Assembly: GCA_017509065.1 (NCBI GenBank)
Contig: JAFWQM010000003.1
Span: forward strand, 1-13,408
Source of the DNA: Clostridia bacterium
GTDB lineage: Bacteria; Bacillota_A; Clostridia; Christensenellales; Aristaeellaceae
DNA length: 13,408 bases
Direction: 5' to 3'
Shown piece after piece: positions 6,730 to 13,200 of the stretch. Within the stretch, counting starts at the first letter, position 1; each line of letters starts with the position of its first letter. The position numbers were made by a program, and so were the translations under genes. The notes beneath the pieces are model-generated. The model worked only from the letters and a program-made list of their open reading frames with translations, did not search any database and was not told where the DNA came from.

Positions 6730-6774
6730 CTCCTAAGCGGAACGTCGCGCGTTCGAATCGCGCCGGGATCGCCA
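6730..6774 (+). tRNA. 3' half of tRNA-Arg(CCT); 5' half absent (att footprint)
   Basis: The bases fit a tRNA from position 32 to the end with canonical lengths: anticodon loop CTCCTAA (6730-6736, anticodon CCT at 6732-6734), 3' anticodon stem GCGGA, 5-nt variable region ACGTC, T arm GCGCG-TTCGAAT-CGCGC (6747-6763), acceptor strand CGGGATC (6764-6770), discriminator G and encoded CCA (6772-6774). The bases 5' of the loop (TTCCT and a T-run) do not pair with GCGGA, and the expected 5' acceptor GATCCCG is nowhere upstream. This is therefore a tRNA fragment, not a functional gene. Such 3' fragments are the usual product of tyrosine-integrase insertion into a tRNA gene. Confidence 0.7.
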
Positions 6775-6777
6775 TTT

Positions 6778-6845
6778 TCCTACCAGAATCGACGGATTTG
6801 CCCCGAAAAAGGCAGCCGTGAAGCTGGTAGGATTTTTCTTTTTCA
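6778..6845 (+). terminator. Terminator of the tRNA transcript
   Basis: TCCTACCAG (6778-6786) and CTGGTAGGA (6824-6832) form a perfect 9-bp stem with an internally structured loop, followed by TTTTTCTTTTT. It starts 4 nt after the tRNA CCA, as expected for the native tRNA terminator. Confidence 0.75.
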
Positions 6846-6863
6846 AAGCTCTAGTGAACGCAA

Positions 6864-6901
6864 AAATCTGCTAACACCGGAAAGCTTTCATTAGCAGATT
6901 T
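6864..6901. repeat. Hairpin AAATCTGCTAA / TTAGCAGATTT
   Basis: Perfect 11-bp inverted repeat (6864-6874 and 6891-6901) with a 16-nt loop containing GAAAGCTTTC. TCTAAATTTTTTAG follows. It could be a second plus-strand terminator or part of the nearby repeat family, which also uses TTAGCAG/CTGCTAA. Confidence 0.5.
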
Positions 6902-6956
6902 CTAAATTTTTTAGCCTGATTTCTAATTGCCTCTCATCAATGTTCTGCTTCGGCGT

Positions 6957-6998
6957 CTAATTTTTTCGAACGATCGTGCTAAATCTGGCGGACGATGC
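6957..6998 (+). repeat. Motif copies 3 and 4 in tandem
   Basis: CTAATTTTTTCGAACGATCG (6957-6976) and CTAAATCTGGCGGACGATGC (6979-6998), start-to-start 22 bp, same orientation as the copies at 6540 and 4996. Confidence 0.55.
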
Positions 6999-7243
6999 AA
7001 GCGGTGTTTTCCCCCTAACCTGAAAAGCTGCCTGTAAGTCCTTGAGTTTGAGAACTTCGTGAATGAAGATCAGACGAACCGCCAGAGGGTTTTGATTGGC
7101 CCTTACTGCCACCTTTCTATTCTAACGGTATGAAAAAACCTGGCAAGGCTGTCGAAGCTTGGTAGTATAAACAAGGTCGTTATTCTACCTTATCCCCATC
7201 GATGGTCCAATGGACGTTTCATGATTGCTTTAGATAACAAATC
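6999..7243. other. Gene-free stretch right of the repeat cluster
   Basis: Nothing convincing. A 51-codon minus-strand frame from GTG 7112 runs into the repeat at 6957 and looks spurious. A T-rich, low-GC composition continues to about 7240, where the GC-rich operon DNA begins. Confidence 0.4.
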
Positions 7244-7273
7244 CTCCCGATCACCGGCTTCGATGATCGGGAG
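7244..7273. terminator. Hairpin at the end of the right-hand operon
   Basis: Perfect 10-bp stem CTCCCGATCA (7244-7253) and TGATCGGGAG (7264-7273), loop 10 nt. On the minus strand it is followed by GATTTGTTA, a weak T-tract. The current stop codon of the ABC remnant (7251-7253) lies inside the stem, suggesting the original stop was upstream and the terminator is the operon's own. Confidence 0.5.
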
Positions 7274-8050
7274 TTGATTTTCTATGCTTTTTGCGCAGGT
7301 TATTCAAAACGCGATCCGCAGATCTCGCAATCTTCCAGGAAGCAGCCTCCTGCCCGCCTTCCACGAAAGATTTGTAGATGCCGTCTTTCTTTATCAGATC
7401 ATCGTGGGTTCCGCTCTGGGCGATATGACCGTTATCAACGACGAAAATCTGGTCGGCATGACGCACGGTTTTCAGGCGATGGGCGATCATAATGATAGTC
7501 TTCTCTTTCGTCAGTTCCTCAATGGCTTCGGTGAGTTCCGTTTCGTTCTCCGGGTCCACATTGGCGGTGGCTTCGTCCAGGATGATGATGGGCGCGTCCT
7601 TCATGATGGCCCGGGCAATGGAAATGCGCTGCTTTTCGCCGCCGGACAGGCTGGCCCCACCTTCGCCGATGATGGTATCATAGCCATCCGGCAAGGCCAT
7701 GATGAAGTCATGGCAGCGGGCTTTTTTCGCCGCTTCGATTACCTTTTCCATGGGTGCGTTCGGCTCGCCGAAGCGGTATTGTTGGCGATAGTACCAGGCC
7801 GCCATATGCGCCAGGTAATTACTCAGGAACCGGAACAGGATGCGCAGCAGATACAGCCCGATCAGGATCAGCGTCAGGGTGACCATCCTGCGCATGCCCG
7901 CGTCGTCCAACCGCGCTTCACAATGCCCGTCATGGCCGAAAGCGCCTTCGGCGCGGCCAGATTGACTGCGGTCAGGCCCAGCGTGGACAGGATCGCCACG
8001 ATGTAAAGACCCTTGTACCGCTTGGCTTCGCGGCTCAGCCGCCACAGCAT
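7251..8050 (-). pseudogene. ABC exporter (fused permease-ATPase) with deletion and frameshifts
   Basis: The gene starts at ATG 8050 with AAAGGAG upstream, overlapping the xylanase stop by 16 nt. It reads MLWRLSREAKRYKGLYIVAI and a first membrane helix, then loses one base near 7912 (…GIVKRG | LDDAGMRRM). It continues with a second helix (TLTLILIGLYLLRILFRF) to MAAWYY, then jumps near 7785-7791 straight to RFGEPNAPMEKVIEAAKKA of the nucleotide-binding domain. Roughly half the normal ~580 residues are missing, including Walker A and the Q-loop. The rest of the ATPase is preserved: signature LSGGEKQR, Walker B IIILDEAT, switch His in IAHRL. The C-terminus runs on past the expected end (after SWKI) into the terminator hairpin. 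It cannot bind ATP normally or form a transporter. Confidence 0.85.
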
Positions 8051-9318
8051 TTTCTTGGTTTCTCCTTTGCACCACTCCCGCTGAGCGCGTCATCCTTATC
8101 TTCCGAAAGTGTCAATGTGTCCGTCCTGTCTTCGGTGAGGGCAAAGGATGCGCTGCCACAGCTTGTTTTCAACGCATAGTTGCCCTTGAAGCCTTCCAGG
8201 GTGATCCATCCGTCCGAATCAGTGTTCAGCGTACGATGCGTCTCCCACGCGCCGTGGATCAGTTCTTTCAGCGCGGCGTAGGAAGGTTTCTCGCTGTTGT
8301 CCTCCCGGACGAAGCCGGAAGGCGCTTTGAGCCAGCAGCCGTCGCTGAAATCCCAGGTGGTGACAGCCTCCACCAGCGGATGGGCGAACAGTACAGAATA
8401 CATTTCGCTGATCTCCCGGGCCTGACGTTCCTCACCCCCCGGCGTGCTGGGCCAGGCGTCCACCTGCCAGTCATTCAGATCCACGATGTGGGCGGGCATG
8501 ATTTTTCCCGAAATCAGGGTGTTTTCGGTAAAGTGGATCGGCAGGCCGAAGAGGGAGAAGCGCGAAAGTACGTTTTGCAGCTTTTCCAGTCCCCAATAGC
8601 CCTGATGCTGATGGCTCTGGATGCCGATGGCACCGATGGGCACATCCGCTTCCAGCAGTTCTTCAATCAGGTGTTCATAGGGCGGGCTGGTGTTAAAATC
8701 GTTGATGAGCAGCACGGCCTCCGGGTCACTCTCCTTGGCCGCCGCAAAGACCTCCTTCACCAGCGGGACGCGGCCCAGCTCCTTGCAGATGCGGGTAATG
8801 GCGTTATCATACCGGTCGAACACCGGCATGATGACCACCTCGTTGATCACGTCCCATAATCCGATCACGTCCCGGAAAGCTGTTACGTCCCGATGGATGC
8901 GGGCCAGCTGGCGGCGGAGGATTTCATCGTTGTTGTACTGCATGAGCCAGTTTGCGCAGGCGGTGTGCCAGCACAGGGGATGGCCCTTCACTGTTACATT
9001 CCGTTCCCGCAGCCATTTTGCCGCCGCCATGGTTTCAGGATAGGCCGTTTTCCCTTCCACGGGCTCATACCGCCCCCAATAAAAGGGCAGCGTGCCGTAA
9101 TTGAACAATTTCAGCCATTTTTCCATGCGTTCCCGGAGAAAGGCTTTTTTCTGTTCATCCTCTGTTTTCATCATCGCCACGGTATCAAAGGCGCCGCAGC
9201 CAAACAGGAATTGGTGGGACACTTGATCCGCCTGAACGGGGCAGTTCGTCGCGGGGGTCCCGTCCGGGTTGAGAAGCCGCAAACGGGCGCTTGCCCGGCG
9301 GAAAGCCAATTGGTCCAT
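8035..9318 (-). CDS. GH10 endo-1,4-beta-xylanase, no signal peptide
   Basis: 427 residues from ATG 9318, with GGAGG and AGGAAAC upstream; an in-frame TTG at 9333 lies before the Shine-Dalgarno and is rejected. GH10 enzymes cut beta-1,4-xylan or xylo-oligosaccharides with retention. Visible landmarks: GHPLCWH (112-118), acid/base Glu160 in WDVINE, QSHQHQG (234-240), nucleophile Glu265 in IHFTEN and TTWDFSDGCWL (320-330). Residues 1-35 are an N-terminal beta segment (ARLRLLNPDGTPA). From ~365 there is a short beta-like tail ending in KEKPRKCCGG. No signal peptide, cell-wall anchor or clear binding module is seen, so it is probably cytoplasmic and would act on imported oligosaccharides. It starts 15 nt after the dehydrogenase stop and overlaps the ABC remnant, so it belongs to the operon. 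Confidence 0.93.
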   Translation of the reverse strand: MDQLAFRRASARLRLLNPDGTPATNCPVQADQVSHQFLFGCGAFDTVAMMKTEDEQKKAFLRERMEKWLKLFNYGTLPFYWGRYEPVEGKTAYPETMAAAKWLRERNVTVKGHPLCWHTACANWLMQYNNDEILRRQLARIHRDVTAFRDVIGLWDVINEVVIMPVFDRYDNAITRICKELGRVPLVKEVFAAAKESDPEAVLLINDFNTSPPYEHLIEELLEADVPIGAIGIQSHQHQGYWGLEKLQNVLSRFSLFGLPIHFTENTLISGKIMPAHIVDLNDWQVDAWPSTPGGEERQAREISEMYSVLFAHPLVEAVTTWDFSDGCWLKAPSGFVREDNSEKPSYAALKELIHGAWETHRTLNTDSDGWITLEGFKGNYALKTSCGSASFALTEDRTDTLTLSEDKDDALSGSGAKEKPRKCCGG

Positions 9319-9333
9319 GTTTCCTGCCTCCAA

Positions 9334-10509
9334 TCAAAGCATCATCCTGTAAATCCTGGCGCAGTCCCCTTCATCCAGCGTCACAAAGCCGGAAATGGTT
9401 CCCTGTCTGCCGTCGCCCCGGCACAGGGCCTGCACCAGCGCGGGAATGTCCTCCTCCTTCGCGCCCAGCTCCCTGAAACTGATGGGCATGCCCAGGGACT
9501 TGAGGAACTGCCTGAGCTTTTCGATGCCCTCCTTCGCCGTGACCTCGGGATGGGCAAAATCCATCTGGCAGCCCCACACCCGTACGGCAACCTGGGCAAA
9601 GCGCATCACGTCGTGATCCATGACGTAGGTGAACACCGCCGGCATGGTCACCGCCAGGCCCGCGCCGTGGGCGCAGTCGTACAGGGCGGAAAGCTCGTGC
9701 TCGATGTTGTGGCTGTTCCAGTCCTGGCTGCGGCCCACGCCGCAGGAATTGTTGTGGGCCATCATGCCGGCCCACATGATGTTTGCGCGGGCGTCGTAGT
9801 TGTCAGGATCGGCAATCACGCGGGGGCCCTCGTGAATCATGGTGAGCAGCAGCGCTTCGATGAGCCGGTCAGTGACTTCCACCTCTTTGGTGTTGGTGAG
9901 GTAGCGCTCATAGAGGTGCGCCATGATGTCGGTGATGCCCGCGGCGGTCTGGTAAGGCGGCAGGGTCTGGGTCAGGGCGGGATTCAGGATGGAGAACTTC
10001 GGGCGGATGGCGTCGCCGCTGGCTCCGCGCTTGAACATGCCCTCCTCGCGGGTGATCACGCTGTCCGGGCTGCCCTCGCTGCCGGCGGCGGCGATGGTGA
10101 GCACGGTGCCCACAAGCAGGGCGTTTTCAATGGGCCTGCCGCTGTAAAAATCCCAGAAATCCCCGTCATAGACCGTTCCGGCTGCGATGGCCTTGGAAGA
10201 ATCGATGGCGCTGCCGCCGCCCACCGCCAGGACGAAGTCAATCTTTTCCCGGCGGCACAGTTCGATACCTTCATACACCAGCCCGCTGCGGGGATTGGGC
10301 TGCACTCCGCCCAGCAGGAAATACGGGATGCCCGCCGCCTCCAGCGAGGCCTTTACCCGGCCGATGAGCCCGGAGCGCACGGCGCTGCCGCCGCCGTAAT
10401 GAATCAGCACCCGGGTGCCGCCGAAGCGCCTGATCAGGCTCCCTGCCTGGTTTTCGGCATCCCTGCCGAAGGCGAAATATGTGGGCGAATAAAAAACGAA
10501 GTTATTCAT
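9334..10509 (-). CDS. yqhD: Iron/zinc-containing alcohol dehydrogenase (YqhD/BdhA type)
   Basis: 391 residues, normal for group III metal-dependent alcohol dehydrogenases that reduce aldehydes with NAD(P)H. ATG 10509 is chosen because GGGAGG lies 7 nt upstream; ATG 10515 is only 1 nt from it. The nucleotide-binding loop is GGGSAIDSSKAIA (97-109). The metal ligands fall at Asp194 and His198 (DIMAH), His267 (SHNIEH) and His281 (CAHGAGLA), which as far as I recall are the same positions as in E. coli YqhD. The N-terminus (MNNFVFYSPTYFAFG) is also typical of the YqhD/butanol dehydrogenase branch. Cofactor preference (NADPH or NADH) cannot be decided here. The symbol indicates family resemblance only. 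It lies after the SDR with an 82-nt gap containing a hairpin, and directly before the xylanase. Confidence 0.92.
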   Translation of the reverse strand: MNNFVFYSPTYFAFGRDAENQAGSLIRRFGGTRVLIHYGGGSAVRSGLIGRVKASLEAAGIPYFLLGGVQPNPRSGLVYEGIELCRREKIDFVLAVGGGSAIDSSKAIAAGTVYDGDFWDFYSGRPIENALLVGTVLTIAAAGSEGSPDSVITREEGMFKRGASGDAIRPKFSILNPALTQTLPPYQTAAGITDIMAHLYERYLTNTKEVEVTDRLIEALLLTMIHEGPRVIADPDNYDARANIMWAGMMAHNNSCGVGRSQDWNSHNIEHELSALYDCAHGAGLAVTMPAVFTYVMDHDVMRFAQVAVRVWGCQMDFAHPEVTAKEGIEKLRQFLKSLGMPISFRELGAKEEDIPALVQALCRGDGRQGTISGFVTLDEGDCARIYRMML

Positions 10510-10522
10510 GGTCATTCCTCCC

Positions 10523-10542
10523 GGGCCGTTCGGAGACGGCCC
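10523..10542. promoter_or_regulatory. Hairpin just upstream of the dehydrogenase ribosome binding site
   Basis: GGGCCGT (10523-10529) and ACGGCCC (10536-10542) form a 7-bp stem with a 6-nt loop, abutting the GGGAGG site. No T-run follows, so it is not a terminator. It may set mRNA stability or translation within the operon. Confidence 0.4.
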
Positions 10543-10591
10543 TTGTCATCGGTCCTGTGGGAACGGACGCCCCGATCTGCATCAGCAGAGA

Positions 10592-11338
10592 TCAGTAAGG
10601 GCTCTGGAAGCTGCTCTCCGCCTTTTGTACCGCATCCTCCAGGGTCATTCCGGCGAAGGATTGCGCGCCGAGGTTTCGGCCGGATTTGCCGTCGTTCACA
10701 AACACGCCGACAACAATGCCGGGAATGGCGCTCTCCGGGGCATTCGGCGCGTGCTGTCCTCCCAGATCGGTGCGGCACCAGCCCGGATCAGTCAGGTTGA
10801 TCAGCACGTCTGTGCCCTGTACTTTCGAACCGAGATCAATCGTAATCTTATTCAAAGCAGCCTTGCTGGCAGAGTAACCTGCCTGACAAACATCCAGCGC
10901 GATTCCGCTGGTGGTGTTGAGGATCCGTCCGGAACCCCGGGCCATCATGCCCGGCAGAAAATGATAGCAGATCATGGCCGGAGCAATGGTGTTGACCCGG
11001 AAACTGATCTCGTAATCCTCCGCGGGAGTGCGCAGATAATCCGTCCGGTAGGCGATTTGAAGTCCCGCGTTGTTCAGCACAATGTCCACCGGTACGCCCA
11101 GGGCATCGATCTCAGACAGCATCGCTTCGACCGCCCCAAGGTCGTTCAGATCAGCCGCCACCGCATGCGCCTGCACGCCTTTGGCACGCGCTTCCCCAAC
11201 GATTTTCTCGGTGTGAGCAAGGCTTCGGCTGTGAAGAATCAGGTTGCAGCCCTGGTCCGCCATGAATTGTGCCGTCAGATAACCGATCCCCCGGGCCGCC
11301 CCGGTGATCAGTGCCCATTTCCCTTTTACCTGGTACAT
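10592..11338 (-). CDS. Short-chain dehydrogenase/reductase (classical SDR)
   Basis: 248 residues, a normal classical SDR. It has the Rossmann motif TGAARGIG (12-19), NNAG (89-92), and the catalytic Ser144 with Tyr155-x-x-x-Lys159 (YSASK), then DPGWCRT (184-190). ATG 11338 follows AAGGAG with 8 nt spacing and lies 11 nt after the nitroreductase stop, so the two are translated from one message. SDRs of this kind interconvert alcohols and ketones with NAD(P)(H); the HSRS after the second strand (36-39) hints at NADPH but is not decisive. The C-terminal ~25 residues (LGAQSFAGMTLEDAVQ) are not diagnostic. Substrate unknown. Confidence 0.9.
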   Translation of the reverse strand: MYQVKGKWALITGAARGIGYLTAQFMADQGCNLILHSRSLAHTEKIVGEARAKGVQAHAVAADLNDLGAVEAMLSEIDALGVPVDIVLNNAGLQIAYRTDYLRTPAEDYEISFRVNTIAPAMICYHFLPGMMARGSGRILNTTSGIALDVCQAGYSASKAALNKITIDLGSKVQGTDVLINLTDPGWCRTDLGGQHAPNAPESAIPGIVVGVFVNDGKSGRNLGAQSFAGMTLEDAVQKAESSFQSPY

Positions 11339-11349
11339 GGTTCTTCTCC

Positions 11350-11868
11350 TTATACTTTGTAAATGTAATGGTCCTTGCGGGGAGCGGGGGCCTTGGGCTC
11401 CTGGGCGGCATAGCCGAGAATGCAGTGGCCGATGCCCTCATAATCCCCTTCGATCCCCAGGGAGCGCAGCAGAGCCTTTCCTTCTTCACTGTCAAATTCT
11501 TCCTTTGCCCGGTGGATCCAGCAGCTGGCGATCCCCAGGGCATGGGCGGCATTCATCAGGTTCCCCATGACCAGGCTGCCGTCATAGAGGTATGTCCCGA
11601 TCCTGCGGTCTGCCAGGACGACGATCAGGTTGGGCGCGCCATAGAAGGGATCACCTGTGCTTCCCATCACGGCCGCGTTCATACGGGACAGCCGGTCGCG
11701 GGTTTCCTTGTCCGTCACGGCGATCATGATGGGCGACTGGCGTCCCATGCCGGTAGCGGCGTAGCTGCCGGCCTCCAGGATCTGGTTCAGAATTTCCTCC
11801 GGGACGGGATCGGGCCTGTAGCTGCGGCAGCTGCGGCGTTCCATCAGGGTTTTCAGCGCTTCATTCAT
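11350..11868 (-). CDS. Nitroreductase-family FMN oxidoreductase
   Basis: 172 residues from ATG 11868, preceded by GAGGAGG; a longer in-frame start at 11955 has no such site and overlaps the previous gene. The N-terminal MNEALKTLMERRSCRSYRPD carries the FMN phosphate-binding Arg-Arg-Ser...Arg-Ser pattern. The middle has the family's QSPIMIAVTD and YGAPNLIVVLAD strands, then LGIASCWIHRA, and the end is HCILGYAAQEPKAPAPRK. These enzymes are flavin-dependent NAD(P)H reductases of nitroaromatics, quinones, enones or similar acceptors, usually as dimers; the natural substrate is not predictable. It is 47 nt downstream of the VOC gene and 11 nt upstream of the SDR. Confidence 0.9.
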   Translation of the reverse strand: MNEALKTLMERRSCRSYRPDPVPEEILNQILEAGSYAATGMGRQSPIMIAVTDKETRDRLSRMNAAVMGSTGDPFYGAPNLIVVLADRRIGTYLYDGSLVMGNLMNAAHALGIASCWIHRAKEEFDSEEGKALLRSLGIEGDYEGIGHCILGYAAQEPKAPAPRKDHYIYKV

Positions 11869-11915
11869 TGTGTTTTCCTCCTCGCTTGATCGTTGAATCG
11901 TCGTTGATTTCGGGT

Positions 11916-12383
11916 TCACGCCTTTTCGTAGCTTTCCAGAAGCTCCACGATGCATTTGAGCTCCGGCGCGTCCAGATAGTTGTATTCGCCGCTTCCGTCG
12001 CCGTAGATGCCATGCTGAATCAATCTGAGGCCAGCAGCCTCCGCCCTGGCCACCTGGGTTTTAGAATCCCTGACCTGGAAAGCCAGGTGATGCATGCCTT
12101 CGCCGTGCTCGTCCAGGAACTTCCGCCAGGTGGAAGGCGCTTCGTTGGGCTGGATCAGCTCGATCTGCAGGCTCGGCCCCACATCGAAGAAAGCCAGCAG
12201 GGAGTCCGCTTCCGGCGCGGGCTTCCCCTCATACTCGGTGCGGGTGATGGCATAGTCGCCGCATGGCTGCGTTGGAGGCACATCCACCCCCAGGAAAGCC
12301 GCCCATTTCCGTTTTGCTGTTTCGATGTCCCTTACGATGAAGCCCACTTGGGCCACAAGATGCGTTCCGACAATTCCTGCCAT
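11916..12383 (-). CDS. VOC-superfamily (glyoxalase/epimerase-fold) metalloprotein
   Basis: 155 residues from ATG 12383 with GGAGG 9 nt upstream; a start at 12407 lies before this site. The protein has two VOC beta-alpha-beta-beta-beta modules. The first is VAQVGFIVRDIETAKRKWAA with LQIELIQP; the second is GMHHLAFQVRDSKTQVARAE with CIVELLE. Likely metal ligands are a His/Gln near 8-12, Glu75, His98/His99 and Glu148. The general pattern is nearest to methylmalonyl-CoA epimerase and glyoxalase-like proteins, but it is too divergent to name a reaction. In an operon of carbonyl reductases, an isomerase or glyoxalase-like step on an aldehyde or keto compound is plausible (inference). Confidence 0.85.
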   Translation of the reverse strand: MAGIVGTHLVAQVGFIVRDIETAKRKWAAFLGVDVPPTQPCGDYAITRTEYEGKPAPEADSLLAFFDVGPSLQIELIQPNEAPSTWRKFLDEHGEGMHHLAFQVRDSKTQVARAEAAGLRLIQHGIYGDGSGEYNYLDAPELKCIVELLESYEKA

Positions 12384-12414
12384 GTCAGTTTTCCTCCGAT
12401 CTTTCACTTATGGA

Positions 12415-13131
12415 TTACCAGGGATAGGCTTCCCCGGTGTGGGTGATGAAAATGGGGCCGGTTTTGTCGTGCCGCCTGGCTTCAAACAGGAACCGCAGCG
12501 TTTCGGCGTGCTCGTAGGGGTCCAGCGGCGCTTCGTGATTGTCCGGGTTCGTCCGCATCCAGCCGGGGTGAACGCAGAGGATATTCAGGTTCGGATCGTT
12601 TTTGAAATAATTATGCAGCGTCTTTGTCAGCATGTTCAGCGCGGCCTTTTCGGTGCCGTAATCCAGATAGAAGGTACGGTAGCATTTCCCGATGCTTCCG
12701 GCCTCGGAGGAAATGTTGACCACCAGCGCGCCGACTGCGCTTTTCCTCAGCAGCGGCAGGAACGCTTTCAGCACCCGAACCGGGCCTACCGCGCCCACGT
12801 TCACCGCTGGGGCGATCAGGTCCAGGTCGAAATCCGGCAGCTCCTTCATGGTGTCGGCGGAAGCCATGGTGGCGTTGTTGACGATCAGGTCCAGGTGGTC
12901 CGTCAGCTGTCCCGCTTTCCGGGCTGCCGCGTTCACCGATTCCGTGGACGCGATGTCCATGGTGAGGATATACAGACGGTCGGGATTCTCCTTTTTCAGC
13001 GCTTCCAGCGCCTCGGACGGGCGGCGTACGGAAGCAAACACCGTGTCTCCATGCTCCAGGTATCTTTTGACGAGATTGAAGCCCAGGGCGTATGGCCGGC
13101 CTGTTCCGGTGATCAGTACATGCTGTGACAA
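12415..13131 (-). CDS. Short-chain dehydrogenase/reductase (second SDR)
   Basis: 238 residues from TTG 13131, which has GGAGG 8 nt upstream; no better ATG exists before the Rossmann motif. The glycine motif TGTGRPYALG (8-17) is stretched relative to the usual TGxxxGxG. It also has NNAT (85-88) in place of NNAG, ISSEAG with Ser141/Ser142, catalytic Tyr158 and Lys162 (YGTEK), and HPGWMRT. The other operon SDR is clearly only a distant relative, so this is not a recent duplication. It is the first structural gene after the regulator (69-nt gap) and 31 nt before the VOC gene. NAD(P)H-dependent carbonyl reduction is the likely chemistry; substrate unknown. Confidence 0.88.
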   Translation of the reverse strand: MSQHVLITGTGRPYALGFNLVKRYLEHGDTVFASVRRPSEALEALKKENPDRLYILTMDIASTESVNAAARKAGQLTDHLDLIVNNATMASADTMKELPDFDLDLIAPAVNVGAVGPVRVLKAFLPLLRKSAVGALVVNISSEAGSIGKCYRTFYLDYGTEKAALNMLTKTLHNYFKNDPNLNILCVHPGWMRTNPDNHEAPLDPYEHAETLRFLFEARRHDKTGPIFITHTGEAYPW

Positions 13132-13200
13132 CGTGAATTCCTCCTTTGTTTCATGATCCGCTTGATATGCAAGCTGCTATTGTTCCATCCGCAGCGCGCG

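Noticed and set aside
6680..6774. A complete tRNA or tmRNA including upstream bases
   Set aside because: Bases before 6730 cannot supply a matching acceptor strand (GATCCCG), D arm or 5' anticodon stem.
6460..7010. Possible CRISPR array
   Set aside because: The repeats are few, unevenly spaced and imperfect, without uniform spacers, and no cas genes are present.
6957..7112. Minus-strand 51-codon frame from GTG 7112
   Set aside because: Weak start site, ends in the repeat pair, and no similarity I can recognise.
8893..10800. Long plus-strand open frame of 635 codons
   Set aside because: It is antisense to the xylanase, dehydrogenase and SDR genes, whose motifs are intact. Long reverse frames are expected in GC-rich coding DNA, and the translation is low-complexity (runs of Ala, Gly, His, Val) with no recognisable domain.
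10508..11362. Plus-strand open frame of 284 codons
   Set aside because: Antisense shadow of the SDR at 10592-11338; no ribosome binding site or family motif.
12325..13128. Plus-strand open frame of 267 codons
   Set aside because: Antisense shadow of the second SDR and part of the VOC gene.
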